A stretch of 64,000 bases of DNA, from positions 5,456,001 to 5,520,000 of the forward strand of contig JAEILZ010000001.1 in the NCBI GenBank assembly GCA_018873225.1. The letters are read 5' to 3'. The stretch is from [Phialemoniopsis] sp. UDSM-2020 (taxonomy: Eukaryota > Ascomycota > Sordariomycetes > Thyridiales > Thyridiaceae). The notes beneath the pieces were generated by a model that did no database searches, was not told where the DNA came from, and worked only from the letters and a program-made list of their open reading frames with translations. A program made the translations under genes and the position numbers. The stretch's first letter is position 1, and every line of letters starts with the position of its first letter. Below are positions 1-12,071 of this stretch, piece after piece.

Positions 1-1023
1 AGCGCTCCGGTGTGGGAGGCGCTCAACTCCTTCAGAGCCTCAGCATTCCCGTGATCGCGGATGTTCCCGGTGTAGGACACGGCTATCAGGACCACCATCT
101 GCTCATCTACGGCTACAAGTCGGCTCTGGAACCTGGCGAATCACTGGACGACTTCGTTGCTGGACGTGTTGATGTAGAGGAGATGATCAAGAACAAGGAC
201 CCGATGCTGGGTAGTAACTTCCAGGATGTCGGTGTCAGAATTCGCCCATCCGAGAAGGAGTTGGCCGCACTTGGTCCAGCTTTCCAAAAGGTGTGGGACG
301 AGCACTTCCGAGACACGCCCGACAAGAACATGGCGTGCATGTCTGCCATACCTGGGTAAGTTTGGCCTTCTTGCATGGTTATGCATGGTTATGCTTGGAT
401 ACAAACTAATCGCGCTGCGCAGGTGGCCGAACCCGGCCCAGGTCGACGCGGGACAGCAGTACATGTGCATTTCGTGCTTCACCGTCCACCCCATGTCTCG
501 AGGCCACTTGCATATCAAGGGGCCCGGAATCGATGACAGCATAGACTTTGAGACCGGCTACTTTGCGGACGAAAGCAACGTGGATATCAAGAAGCAGGTG
601 TGGCTGTACAAAAGGCAACGCGAGATCATGCGGCGCATGCAGCTGTTCCGAGGCGAGCTGGCTGTGTCTCACCCGCCGTTCGCGCCGGAGTCCAAAGCAG
701 CCTGCAAGGACTACAGCGGGCCGCTCCCGGTCGATGTGGACAACCTTGAGTATTCGGCGGAAGACGACGCGGTCATCGAACAGTTCGTTCATGAGAACGT
801 GGGTACGACATGGCACTCTCTAGGGACCTGCAAGATGGCGCCGCGCGAGAGCCTGGGCGTCGTAGACGCTAACCTCAATGTCTATGGCGTTACCGGTCTC
901 AAGATTGCGGATCTGAGCATTGCACCGCACAATGTTGGCGCAAACACAAACAACCTGGCCCTGACAGTGGGCGAGAAGGCCGCTGATATCTTCATCAAAG
1001 AGTTGGGGCTCAGAAGCAAGTGA
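1..1023 (+). CDS. GMC oxidoreductase, alcohol-oxidase-like (3' part)
   Basis: This is the C-terminal part of a glucose-methanol-choline FAD oxidoreductase that oxidises an alcohol and reduces O2 to H2O2. It is open at the left edge (reading frame from base 3). Exons are 3-355 and 423-1023, and the junction restores a Gly codon followed by WPNPAQVD. The C-terminus carries WHSLGTCKM and VGANTNNLAL, which hold the catalytic His and the His/Asn position of the GMC fold. The wording LNVYGVTGLKIADLSIAPHNVGANT closely follows peroxisomal methanol/alcohol oxidases rather than glucose oxidases. It ends in RSK, not a clear PTS1 signal. Family is firm; substrate is inferred. Confidence 0.88.
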
Positions 1024-1158
1024 CCCAGCTGTCGCTAGCGATCAGTCGATGATGGCAACACATGGTTACAGAGACATATAAAAGGCCAATGAATAAATTT
1101 GAAATATCATTTTCATCTCGCCATTACATCATCAAAACGTGCCTTCTTTCTAGAGTCC

Positions 1159-2985
1159 TCATCCACTGTAATGGCCATCCTTGAGTGCTTGCGTAAAGTC
1201 ACAGCTGCCATCATAGTAGTTGCCCTTGACAAAGCTGGGCTTTGTTTCGTTGTTGTATGCCAGCCGAACCAAGGTATCCTGATCTTCAACATATTGAGGC
1301 CATCCAAAGATACTGGTGAGGGCATTCTCAGGGTCCTTGGTGAACTCGACGAAGGCAGACTGCATGTAGGCGCTAATCTCGGACTGAACCGGCGTGTTGG
1401 GCTCAAAGGTACCGGAAGTGCCAAAGACCATGGGCACATCACCTGCGTAGGGCAAACTATGTCAGTACAGCTTCCCTTTCTTCAAACAGCAATGAGTATT
1501 AAGAGGCGGTCCTTACTTCCGTGATAGGCGTGCATCCAAGGTAGTGGATTCAGGTTGGGCCACTCTCCAAAGTAACGGTATCGCCAGATCGGAGAGCCGA
1601 TGACTTGCCGTGCCCTACAGGGAAGTCAGTACACCTTGTGACTAATGCGCAACCACTCAACTCAAGCGACTTACTTGGCTGCCTTGGCTGCGCGGCAGAC
1701 GAATATGGTATTTGAAAGATTGTCGATCACAGTCTGGTTGGGCGCCGCCTCCGTCTTTGGCACCAACCCTGCGTACTCGTTGTTGCAGGTCCCAATGAGT
1801 TGAGGCTGATGACTGGTTAGTGATAATGAAAGCATAGATATAAATCTTTGTTTTTGCATACCAGTTTGGAGAATCGTCCACGAGCTTGAATGTCTGTGTA
1901 GTTGGAGAACGTTGTCTCGTTATCCCACTTGGGCAAGAAACCCAAGGGTTTCGTGGCCTTCGGGTCGTAGTTTTGCAATACGTCAGCTATATACAGTGGG
2001 TCTGCCTCCTGCATGCACTTGAACTGCTCGTCCTTGTCGCCGCTCGTGCAATTGACCTGTTTTGCCACGTAGGTAAAGTTGGAGTTGTCGTTGGGGTCGT
2101 TGGTCACCTCGCCCTGGCCAGACATCATGATGTATCCCTTGACCAGCGGATCATGTGCCCACGCATAATTGTACACATCGACGCAGGTGGCACCGGCTGA
2201 GTCGCCAAAGATGATCATCTGGTCGGGGTTTCCTCCAAAGAAATGGATATTTTGGTATGTCCACTCAACAGCTGCTCGTACGTCTAGGAAGCCGGGGCTC
2301 AATTGGCGTCCGTCGAGGGCTTGGGCGCCAGGGAAGCCAAAGATATTTACTCGGTAGCTGTGGTGTATGTCAGTACGAGCTACTTCAGCACATGTGGGCT
2401 GATGAAGGCCTACTTGATGGAGACAACAATAATATCATCATGCGCCTCGACAATCTTGGTGCCTCTCATATTAGGCGGAGAGCTGGCCCCATTGACAAGG
2501 GCACCGCCGTGGATCCAGATCATGACGGCCTTCTTGCCGACGGCCGGTTGCTTCGCTGCATTCCCAGCACCCATGCAATCTTCCCTAGGCGCCCAAATGT
2601 CAAGGGTCAGGCAGTCCTCGGACTGGATCTGATCCGCCGGCTGCTGGCCTCCAGGGAGGGAGTACGGCCCCTTTTCCGGTTTCTTGTGACCATGTGCCAT
2701 GCAGTACGGTCCATAATTCGTCGCATTGATGACTTCGTTTGTCGGTTTCTTGGTGACGGGAGGGCGGAAACGTAGCTCGCCTATCGGTGCCTCTGCGAAG
2801 GGAATGCCGAGGAACTGGCGGACCTTGGGTGTTTCGGGAGATACAGCACCCTGCACAGTGAAGAGCGAGGTCTCGACAAGGAGGTCGCAGTCGGTGATAC
2901 CACCGCAATTGCTTCCGCCGGGAGCCGCAAGCGCCAGCCATGGCTGGCTCAACGCCGCCAGAAGCAATGAAGGAGGGCGCACCAT
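1159..2985 (-). CDS. Secreted type-B carboxylesterase/lipase
   Basis: An alpha/beta-hydrolase of the carboxylesterase type-B family that cleaves carboxylic esters outside the cell. Exons on the minus strand are 2985-2414, 2357-1862, 1805-1675, 1614-1517 and 1442-1159, giving about 526 residues, normal for the family. The start at 2985 gives a signal peptide (MVRPPSLLLAALSQPWLALA). Visible motifs are EDCLTLDIWAP (signature 2), the nucleophile elbow FGDSAGAT, the acid Glu in GTCNNEY, and the His in AYHGSDVPMVFG, the last split across the final intron. All junctions keep frame, for example SINYRVNIFGFPG. The natural ester is unknown. Confidence 0.93.
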
Positions 2986-3726
2986 GTTGATTCGCGTTTG
3001 ACTTGCTGAGAAGAAGCTACACAGATCACATGCATCCCAAGCTATTTTCGAGGTTGTGATCGTCCATGCCATACTTATAAGACAACCGAAGCCAAGCTAC
3101 CTTAGACGTCAGCATGTGGATATCGTGTTCCGTCCCATAACGGGCGTATTTTCGGACGGAAAACATGGTGGGGACGGGCATCCCAGCTTTTTGGTAATTC
3201 TGTACGATGCTAAAGTTACTCCCCCGCTGCTCCCCTCGATCCTCTCCGCCATGGTGATGTAGCATGGGACTGGGGAAATCTGACTACTGATTCAGCGAGC
3301 GTTGGGATGTGGGGACGGCAGCGATCTGGCGTGCTGTTTTGTAGCCCGATGCGGAGGCCATATGGCAGGCTAGTGTCAGTGCCAAGAGCATGCTGACGAT
3401 CTCAGTCCGGGGTTGACGGGCAAACGGGACGGCAAAGACAGATACCCCAAGCTGACCATGCACGTCAAATCAGATGAGCGGTCAAACCCATCTTCGGGAC
3501 CGATTTCCCGATCATCACGAGAACGATCTGACAGTTCCGAGATGCGGGGAAAGGAGCTTCGGAGAAAGGAAATATGGAATTCCCATGGCCAAGGAACGGC
3601 CCTGCACACAAGCTTTAAGCAATTTATCAAAAATGTATTGGACTAAGAGGGTTTGTCGATGGGGATCTGTGGAACTTTTCGACGTATGTCCCTGAACCTG
3701 AACACATGCACCCCAAGCCATCAGAT
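2986..3726. other. Intergenic, esterase promoter side
   Basis: No gene seen. It holds the esterase promoter and the 3' side of the M20 gene. A near-palindrome TTTTCGGACGGAAAA lies at 3149-3163, about 165 bases upstream of the esterase ATG, and contains one CGG triplet of the kind read by Zn2Cys6 proteins. Short open frames here show no protein signature. Confidence 0.5.
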
Positions 3727-5162
3727 TCACTTGGACACCCCAAAGGTCTCGCTATGCTCCGCCCACATCTCTCGACGAAGTTCTTCATCTTGAAGAATTT
3801 CCAGACCAGTAGCCGCCATTGCTTTTGCGAAATCCATTGCGAAGTCGAATCCTGCCTGGGTACCAGCTGCCTCCGCGAAGTCGGGATGATGCGGCCCAAC
3901 ACCGGGACGACTCACGGGGATGCCGAAGCCGGGGTGAAGGCTGGGCAGTTCGTAGCTGACATTTCCTGAAAGAAAAGAAGAAACGTGGGTTATTTGATCC
4001 CGATACACCTTAGGGGAAACGTCAGAAGTGGACGAACCTTGATCGGTTGAAGCACCGCCGACAGTAGGAGGTGTGAACAAGTAGTTCTGCCCCTGCTCAC
4101 TTGCCATCCTCTCAAAGCGCTTTGCGATGGACTTGCTACATCGGAGATCTTTGTAGGCTTTAGCCCTGTTGCGTTTTGTCAGCGTCCCTTTGTCGTCTTC
4201 AGCCGGGCACATGGGGCTATAAGAACATACCAGACCATCTCTACCGTGCATCCAGCAGCTGTAGCAGCGCCCTCAAAGCAGGAAATGACCCGCTGTCGAA
4301 GTTTTTGCAGCTCTGCATCGGTCTCAGAACGAACGGAGACTAACATCTCCGAGACATGCGGAATCACATTCGGGCGGTCTCCTCCGTTCGAGATAACGGC
4401 ATGGAGGCGTTGGTTGGGCTGGATCTGTTGACGCAGCATGGACAGGTTGTTGTATGACGCGACAGCAGCATCGAGAGCGTTCTTGCCAAGCCACGGAGCA
4501 TAGCCCGCGTGGGCGTTGACGCCTCGAAACGTCACCGTCGCACTGGCTCGAGCCATGCTGCTGGCAAGGATGACGCCCTTGAGATCCCCGGGAGAGGGCC
4601 CTGGATGACCCATCAGACACGCATCCACGCCCTTGTATGCACCGGCCTCTATGAGCTCAATCTTGCCCCCTCCTCCTTCTTCAGCTGGCGTTCCCAGGAG
4701 CCGCACGCGGCCGTCTATACCTCTTTCGGCCATCGCGTCTGCTGTCATCAAAAAGGCAGCAAGTGATGATGCAGCAATCAGATTGTGTCCGCATGCGTGA
4801 CCGATGCCGGGCAGAGCGTCATACTCTGCGTTGTACGTGATCAACGCACCGCCTTGACCTGACTCGGCCTCAAAAGAAGTTTTAAGGCCGTAGGCATGGC
4901 GAGTGATCTTGTATCCGAGGCTCTCGAGGGCGCTGCAGAGAGTGTCGTGCGCTTGGTGCTCTTCGTAACCAAGTTCGGGATGGTCATGGATCTGTTCAAA
5001 TAGGCCGCTACTAGTCAGCTGCTGTCCTTTGATCTGTTGTTACCAACACTTGGGAGGTCGGTGAATCGCTACCTGAGTGCTAACTCTCTGTACCAAATCC
5101 GAGTGCTTCGTCAGTAGCCGGTCCAGCGTGTCGTTCTTGAGACACGGAGAAATCGATCCCAT
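3727..5162 (-). CDS. M20-family amidohydrolase/peptidase
   Basis: A metal-dependent M20 amidohydrolase of the ACY1L2-like type, which removes the acyl or amino-acid group from N-acyl amino acids or small amides in the cytosol. Exons are 5162-5073, 4991-4231, 4165-4038 and 3965-3727, giving about 405 residues. Metal-site motifs are in order: GIGHACGHN (His and Cys/His), GTPAEEGGGG (catalytic Glu plus metal Glu) and DACLMGHPGP. The dimerisation segment with GVNAHAGYAP follows, then the C-terminal metal ligand region near SYELPSLHPGF. No signal peptide. It diverges from a Zn2Cys6 regulator next to a DAL5-type permease, which fits nitrogen or amide scavenging. Substrate is not determined. Confidence 0.92.
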
Positions 5163-5908
5163 TTTAGCAAATAGCGCACGGAGCGGTCTTGTTATAATAG
5201 GTGAGGTGATTCTTGCAGTAGTGACTGCGACGTTGCTATGTCCAAATGCTAGAATATGACAACTGGACTGCCAGAGAAGTAATCGAAGTGGTGGTGGGGA
5301 CAAGGAGCAAGAGTAAATCTATTGATATACTCTGCAATTCTCTGCCCTCTCACAACATTGCGGGATGGGAGGGGAGGGGAGGTGAACGTGAAGACAGGAG
5401 ATAAGAAGCGTCTTAGCGAGATCGAGCCATAAGAACCGGCAATAGTTCTTACGTCGACTGGGATAGTCAGTGAAATGAGTACAAGAGTGGATGTTGTACA
5501 CCATCTACTGGATCAAGCACTCTTGTGAGGTCTAAAGCCGTATTCCGTCGCCCGGTAAACCCCGTTCTTACAACAACATATCTACATGGAGACATATCAT
5601 CTCAGGGATAGTTAAAGCGGACCCACGACCCGCGAGGCCGTGGATCGCGACGCTATCTGACAAGGTGCTCGGCAGGCCGTGGACCAATCGGAGCCAGAGT
5701 GTCGGCTCCTCCCTGGCCAATCATCGAAGCCGCTATTCAACCATCGTTACAACCCCTCACGAAACATGCCGATAACCCCATCATTCATCTCCTCCCAAGT
5801 CCACGGAAACACATTCGCCATATCATAGGCAGGTTCCTCCGTGCTTGAGCATCCTACTTCGTACTCGAGCGATCCCACCTGCTCTCGGCAGATACAGAGA
5901 GACCTGTC
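5163..5908. other. Divergent promoter region
   Basis: No gene seen between the M20 amidohydrolase and the Zn2Cys6 regulator. The 10-mer AGGCCGTGGA occurs twice in direct orientation, at 5635-5644 and 5674-5683. Further CCG/CGG triplets lie close by. It may hold regulator sites, but this is inference. Confidence 0.5.
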
Positions 5909-7639
5909 ATGGCGGGTCGGGGGGCGCCACGTTCGCGGACGGGTAAGGAACCGATACGCGCAGCATAGCATGCGCCCCCTCTCGAGAAACGCAACCAACC
6001 TGACCTTGCTGACGCGTCGAGCAGGCTGTTCCACTTGCCGAACCAGGAAAATCAAATGCGACGAAGAGCACCCTTCTTGCCGACGGTGTCAAGGCGCGCA
6101 ACTGAGCTGTGAATGGCTCCAGGTGGCGAGGCGGCAGCGCCCCAAGTGCAGCCGTGCGGCCAAGCAGCCGGTTCGTCGAACCTTGCAGTACCAGTTACTC
6201 CTTCCAAGGGATATGCTCGGGCCTGCAGCAGGGATGTGCCAGCTCCGCAACTCGCTCCACTTGTCGACGGCCGATCGTGAGTTCCTGGTCTATTTCTCCA
6301 GCAGCACAATCGTCACCAACTTTGGCAAGCCGTGGAAGTGGGCTATTCTCCGCTATCTCTACAGCCGAGTAGCATCCGAGTCCTCCGTCGTGATGCGGCT
6401 GATCCTAGCCATATCAGCAAGTGAGGTTGAGGGACGGAAAAGACTGGACCAAGACGACTTTAGGTGGTCCACTCCTTACCGTCGTGGCACCGGGATGGGC
6501 CATTACAGTACGGCACTCTCTGAGTTTAGACAGGAGCTAGAGCAGTGCGCCCGCGACCCTCCTTCCCAGAGTCGATTAGATGGGATTGTAGCCGCCTTTG
6601 TTTTCATGGTCGTCTACGAGGCACATTTCGGCAGTGGCTGGTCTGCCATGGGCGCCCACATATCAGGCGCCTACGCTTTTCTTAAAAACTGTGGGGTCTT
6701 CAATAAAAAGACCTCGAAAGCGAAAACAGAGTTGTCTGTTTTGGGCAAATGGCTCCTGATGTTCCTCATGTGAGCTATTGATTCCCCTCAGAAAGTCCAG
6801 GCCTAGTACAAGAGGCATGCATTACTAACGATCCTTGCCGCAGGTACATGGACCTTGCTCATTCTTGGGGCGATACCTCGGAAGACGACTCATGGGATTG
6901 CATTGGAGCGGATGCGGAATTCGGTAGCGTTGTCGACTCTCTCTTCCTAGACAGTCGAGCTGTGCACTCGGCAATTTTCGCCGACGAGTACCCCATTGAG
7001 GCCCTGACCGACGATCTCGCAGTATCACAACCCTTGGATTTTGCTCACGAGTGCGCAAAGCTGAAAAGAAAGCTTGTTACCTATATCAGAGACAACAATG
7101 TTGACAAGAAGCACCGGACGTCTCCGGAAGAATTACGGCATAATCTCGAGTTGATAGGTAAAGTATGGTCAACCCTAATCATCTCGATGACAGGTGCAGA
7201 TCGATTGCTAATAGCACCCCGTTCGTAGCGTTTCAAAAACTTCATCATTCTTGCGCAGAGGCCTCATCAAACCATGAGCACTCGCGCAGTAGAAAACATG
7301 TACTTCGCCGTGGTCGATTACCACGCATCAGAACTGCTATACCATCACCACGTCTGCGTTCCGCATTCAACTAATGCGCCAACCACTTGCCACCAAGATG
7401 CGCTAGCAGCCGGGTTGAACATTTTAAAGAAGATAATGGCGATGAAGCCTCGAGCCCTGCTCAGAGCACTCTGGTCTCTTCCAGTATTTGCACAATTCAT
7501 AGATAACCCTAAGGACCGCATATGGATGGATCAGACGGTGGAAACCTTGCGTCGCAGTACAGGAATATCCAGGACACTAGATGACAAGCTACGGGGTATC
7601 TGGGCCAGCAGGAAATCATTGGTCGAGTCCCCTTGTTGA
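5909..7639 (+). CDS. Zn2Cys6 transcription factor
   Basis: A fungal binuclear zinc-cluster transcription activator of about 502 residues. Exons are 5909-5942, 6025-6769, 6844-7162 and 7229-7639. I chose the ATG at 5909 because splicing exon 1 to 6025 creates the classic N-terminus RSRTGCSTCRTRKIKCDE; the longer upstream reading lacks an ATG-led fit. The cluster runs CSTCRTRKIKCDEEHPSC followed by RRCQGAQLSC. The rest is the helical fungal-specific regulatory region, ending in RPHQTMSTRAVENMYF and DRIWMDQTVETL. It diverges from the M20 amidohydrolase and is followed on the same strand by a permease, so both are likely targets. Target metabolite unknown. Confidence 0.9.
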
Positions 7640-8273
7640 GTGCATGATAAGGCAAAGCAACAAGGGAAAATAGTTGGTCCTCCAAAAAAACGGAGGGATC
7701 CCTTCGTGTGTTGTTGCATAGCCAATACCGAGTATCGGTGATATACGACCGAATAAGTCACGCCAAGATATTAGATAGTTGGCTTTGACAATGAACCCTT
7801 TCACGAATATGACCATCGTCATGATAGCTAGGTGCAGGACAAATCTAGGGAAACACAGCCCCAGTCTTGCAATTGCCGAAACAGCCAATCATCGAGAGCG
7901 GCCACGTCTTGAAAGGTGCTAAACTCAGCTTGCGACTGGCCCATCTTTAGGCGAAAGGTAGTGGAGCAGAAAGCGCTAGTGACATAGACTAAGCTAAGGG
8001 ATATCAAAGAAATGCCCCAGACAGCCCACAAGATAAGGAAGTGGAGGTGGATGTCAAGGGATCACAGGGCACAGATAGTGTTTCCCCGGATGTTGGGCTC
8101 GTTATTGACACCCCCGAACAGATAAGACATGGCGAGGATACAAATACGGGGGACCTTGACTGCTCAAACCTAGAATTGAATCGTGGACTTGGACAAATCG
8201 CAGCTTGTCTTTTCCATTTTCAACTTTTCAGCTTGACTTTCTCTACTAGCCCTCACTTGTCCTGTGCTCCGCG
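7640..8273. other. Intergenic, permease promoter
   Basis: No gene or repeat recognised. It contains the 3' end of the Zn2Cys6 regulator and the promoter of the DAL5-type permease. A CT-rich stretch (CTTTTCCATTTTCAAC...) lies within 60 bases of the permease ATG, as is common before fungal start codons. Confidence 0.4.
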
Positions 8274-10277
8274 ATGGCAGGAACAGCACCCAAAATGTCC
8301 CTTGACGACCTGAAGGAAGACAAAGGTCAGACCGTTGGAGATGCTACAGGTCCGACCGAGTCTTTCGAGGTGGAAGACGGAGGGATGGGTTGGTCCAGTA
8401 AACTTCTGAGGAAGATCGACTTGCAGTAACAATCTCTGTACAAACCTCTGTGGGGAAGAACGAAAAGTACTGACCAACTTCACCTGGTGCTTGTAGTCTA
8501 CTGCCGCTGATGTGCCTGTCGTACATGATTCAATTCTTGGACAAACAGACATTGAGCCAAGCATCCCTCATGGGCATCATCAAAGATCTGGTGGGTTCAA
8601 TTGTGGATGCTGGGACATGAGCAGTGCTAACTCTCGTACGCAGGATCTTGTTGGCCAACAGTTCTCTTGGTCCGGGTCGATGTTCTACTTTGGCTTCTTA
8701 GCTTTCTCCTATCCCGCGTCACTGCTCATGGTTAAGTTTCCCATTGGCAAATACCTGGCATCCAATTTGTAAGCTTCCCGCATCAGTTATTCACGTTCAT
8801 ACTGTACATTTGCTGACAAAACTGGCGTCTGTAGCTTCATCTGGGGTGTAGTGCTCGCGTGTCATGCAGCAACGCACAACTACGCCGGGATTCTCGTCGT
8901 GCGGTTCTTCCTGGGTGCAGCAGAGGCATCAGTCGGTCCTGACTTCAGTCTCATCACAGGAGTGTGGTACCGGCGTGATGAGCAACCTCTGCGGCATGGT
9001 CTCTGGTTTGCAGGAAACTCCATCGCATCTGCGTTTGCTGGCCTGCTGGCATATGCTATTGCCCACATACAAAATAGTCTCTCGTCTTGGAAGGTAAGTG
9101 CTACGTCGAATTTGACCGAGATGAAAGCGGCTAATTTGACTTTACAGTGGCTTTTCCTCATTTACGCCATCATCACATTGGTATGGGCCTCGGTACTAGC
9201 ATATCTCCTCCCTGATAGCCCGTCGTCCGCGCGCTTCCTTACGGCAGAGGAGCGGATTCAAACCACGGAGCGAGTCAAACTCAACCAGACCGGCTCTGTC
9301 AACCACAAAATCGAATGGGGTCAGGTCCGAGAGGCCCTTACGGACTACAAGATATGGCTCCTTGTTCTCTTTCAATTGTCCAACAATATTCCTAATGGGG
9401 GTCTAACTACGGTAAGGATCAGATACATCATGTAGTCCAGACGCTGCTAACCCGGCGCTTGCCATTCCACAGTTTAACAATCTCGTAATGGCTGGATTCG
9501 GGTTCTCCACTCTGCAAGTTTTTCTATTGTCGATTCCCTCTGGCTTTATCCATGGCTTTTTCGCCATTGGAAGGTAAGTCTCCACTACATATAGACAACA
9601 TCCTGATCTAACTCGGCGCCTAGCACGTTCTTGGCTGGCAAGTTTCCAAAGGCCCGGTGTCTGCTGACTGCTGGATGCACCCTCGTCTCGTAAGTTGAGG
9701 CTGTCAAGTTCTGTTGGGCATTTTGTTGACTTGAGATTCAGACTGGTCGGCTGTATTATCATATACACTAGTGATGTCAAAGGCGCAAAGCTGTTTGGCC
9801 TTTTCGTCTTCGTCGCTTACGCGGCTGGCTTCCCATTGACTCTCTCGATGGTGGCGTCGAATGTTGCCGGCTACACGAAGAAGGCGACAGTCAATGCTAT
9901 GCTGTTCGTAGCTTACTGCGTCGGAAACATCTTGGGGCCCTTCTTCTTCTTTAGCCACGAGGCTCCAAGGTATCAGGTACGAAGTTTGCTGTACAATCAT
10001 GATCTGTGTTCACCACGATGGCGGTAGTCTCTAGTGATGAACAAATTGAGCTGACAATGTGGCATTGCTACAGAGCGGTTTTCTAGCTGTCATCGTTTGC
10101 TTCTCAGCCGCGATCTTCTTCATTTTGACTTTGGCCTTGTGCTGGCGCATGGAGAATGCGAGACGCGATCGACAGTATGGTCCGGCAGTTCCCGCTACTC
10201 TGGCCAGCATTGAAGGGACAGATGGACCGGAAGCTCTGACTGATGTCGCCAATACCAACTTCCGCTACGTGTACTAA
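8274..10277 (+). CDS. MFS transporter, allantoate permease (DAL5) type
   Basis: A 12-TMS anion:cation symporter family permease of about 499 residues in the plasma membrane. Nine exons: 8274-8425, 8497-8590, 8644-8768, 8835-9093, 9148-9411, 9473-9573, 9624-9689, 9742-9976 and 10074-10277. Splicing yields family hallmarks: LPLMCLSYMIQFLDKQTLS in TM1, GQQFSWSGSMFYFGFL in TM2, then VRFFLGAAEASVGP and GNILGPFFF. Relatives carry allantoate, ureidosuccinate, nicotinate, dipeptides and other organic anions, so the substrate is open. It sits downstream of a Zn2Cys6 regulator and an M20 amidohydrolase, suggesting uptake of an amide-type nitrogen source. Confidence 0.92.
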
Positions 10278-10472
10278 ATGCACGAATACTTTAATTACTC
10301 ACCATGAGAGAGGGTGTTGTTTTGGTTGTCTCATACCCCCATATTCACGCAGGCGTCACCAGAGTTGTGCGGGTTTTGTCAAATCGGAGAGGCTGGACTG
10401 GATGAGCACTACAGCTTGTATCAAGTTGAGAATTGAGAACGCAACAATAATACATTTCTGCAACACCTAAAC

Positions 10473-12071
10473 TTATTCAAGTTGAAGAGCCTCAATACAT
10501 GCATCACGCTGTTGGCCAGCGATGACGAGATGAGATCGATTGTTCTCGATCATTTGCTCTGCCGTCTTCCTCGCCTGAACAACGTCATGTGGAAGCTGAT
10601 CGATCCATTGCTGGACCAGCGGTATCTCTGTTTCCGACTGCCTGATGCTTGCCGTGAGATCATCAATCCGGGCCTTGTAATCAAAGCCTCCCGACCGAGT
10701 AGTGTTTTCCAGAACAGCGTCAAGCGTAGAGGTCTTGCCGGGGAACTCGCGCTCGAAGTCTGCCTTGCACGCTTCGAACGCACGCTGATAGATCCGGCTC
10801 TGTATTCCTGCCCATTCATGTCGAAGCTGAAGCTTCCTGTCGACCATCTTAGACCCGCTAGATGCTGTGATGGTATCAATCTGCTCCTGTGTCTTCTTGG
10901 ACTGTCCCTCGTACCGCGACAATTCCCCGCGCAGGTTCTTGAGCTCGGAGAGCAAGATGTCTTCGCGATCAGGTGGCCCCTCCTCCATCTTGGACTGAAG
11001 CTCAGCAATCCTCCTTTCCGATCTGGAGCTGACCAACTGCGCGAGGAAGATCTCCCAGCGCACCGTCCACTCCTCCTCTAGCCCACTTGCACTACCGAGC
11101 CTCTCCTCCATGGCGCGCATGCGCGGGTGATCTTTGTCCACGAGGGCGCCCTTGAGCGCTCTTATTTGAATCATCGGCTCATCGTGATCGAGTTTCGCCG
11201 AGGATACGGCGTGCGCCCGCACCAGGTCGACGAGGAAAGCGTCCCCGTCAAAGAGGGGTGTGGGCCACCAGTTCTTTGTGTACAAGTCCTTGAGATTCTC
11301 AGACTGCCATATGCCGGAGGACCGCTCGCCGACGCCAGGAAGTTCGGTCTGGTTTTCGTACCAGATGACAATGTCGCGCAACACATTGGGAGCGGGGCGG
11401 CTATCCATTTCGTCCCAGTGGCATTCGTCTTCTTCCTCCTCTTGTTCATCCTCGTCCTCATCCTCGTCTTTATCCTCACTTTCATCGTCATCACTACCGT
11501 CTCTCTCACTCTGGTCATCCTCTTCTCCGCTGTCCTCATCACTTTTGTGGCTCGTGCCTTGCTGAATGACAACTTGCTCGCCGTCAACTTCTTGCGTGAT
11601 AGTCCATCCCTCGTGGATGTTGTGATCACTACTGCCGGAGTCCATCTGGCCAAATATACCGATGCGGTGCTTCTTAGCATCGTAGAGGAGTGCACAATTG
11701 TGATTGCCAATGCGAGACAGCGACGTCATCCAGGGGCGCATCTTACTCTCATCCTCGTCCGAGTACATGGGATCCCGGGCTTCTTTGACATGGTTCTTCT
11801 TGCGAAAGTCGGCAAAATCGCCGCCCATGAGGAAGTCGACGCCCTCGACGCCACCAGTGTCGACATAGGGCAGGATGCTGTACAAGTATATGATGGAGGG
11901 GTCGAGGTGTAGAGAGTGGAAGAATGGAAGCAGATGGTCCACGTCGTGGGGTCCCTTTTGGATCCACGAGGACTGTAGGTAGCGCATACGGACAAGGGTG
12001 TTGTAGATGGCAAGCATTCCATCTGCAACTTGTTGTAGTCGTGCCTTTTGTTGGGGATTGAGGTCTTCCAT
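10473..12071 (-). CDS. Uncharacterised acidic coiled-coil protein
   Basis: A single-exon 532-residue protein I do not recognise. The N-terminal third (YLYSILPYVD, GVEGVDFLMGGDFADFR, IGNHNCALLYDAKKHRIGIFGQ) reads like a compact domain, loosely reminiscent of SMI1/KNR4-type folds, but that is only an impression. Residues about 175-220 form a very acidic Asp/Glu/Ser tract. Residues about 320-530 are rich in heptad-like Leu/Glu/Lys and should form coiled coil. There is no signal peptide, membrane segment or catalytic motif. It does not obviously belong to either neighbouring cluster. Confidence 0.75.
   Translation of the reverse strand: MEDLNPQQKARLQQVADGMLAIYNTLVRMRYLQSSWIQKGPHDVDHLLPFFHSLHLDPSIIYLYSILPYVDTGGVEGVDFLMGGDFADFRKKNHVKEARDPMYSDEDESKMRPWMTSLSRIGNHNCALLYDAKKHRIGIFGQMDSGSSDHNIHEGWTITQEVDGEQVVIQQGTSHKSDEDSGEEDDQSERDGSDDDESEDKDEDEDEDEQEEEEDECHWDEMDSRPAPNVLRDIVIWYENQTELPGVGERSSGIWQSENLKDLYTKNWWPTPLFDGDAFLVDLVRAHAVSSAKLDHDEPMIQIRALKGALVDKDHPRMRAMEERLGSASGLEEEWTVRWEIFLAQLVSSRSERRIAELQSKMEEGPPDREDILLSELKNLRGELSRYEGQSKKTQEQIDTITASSGSKMVDRKLQLRHEWAGIQSRIYQRAFEACKADFEREFPGKTSTLDAVLENTTRSGGFDYKARIDDLTASIRQSETEIPLVQQWIDQLPHDVVQARKTAEQMIENNRSHLVIAGQQRDACIEALQLE

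Noticed and set aside
11260..11565. Poly-serine plus-strand open frame
   Set aside because: It is the complement of the acidic GAN/GAR codon tract of the 532-residue unknown protein.
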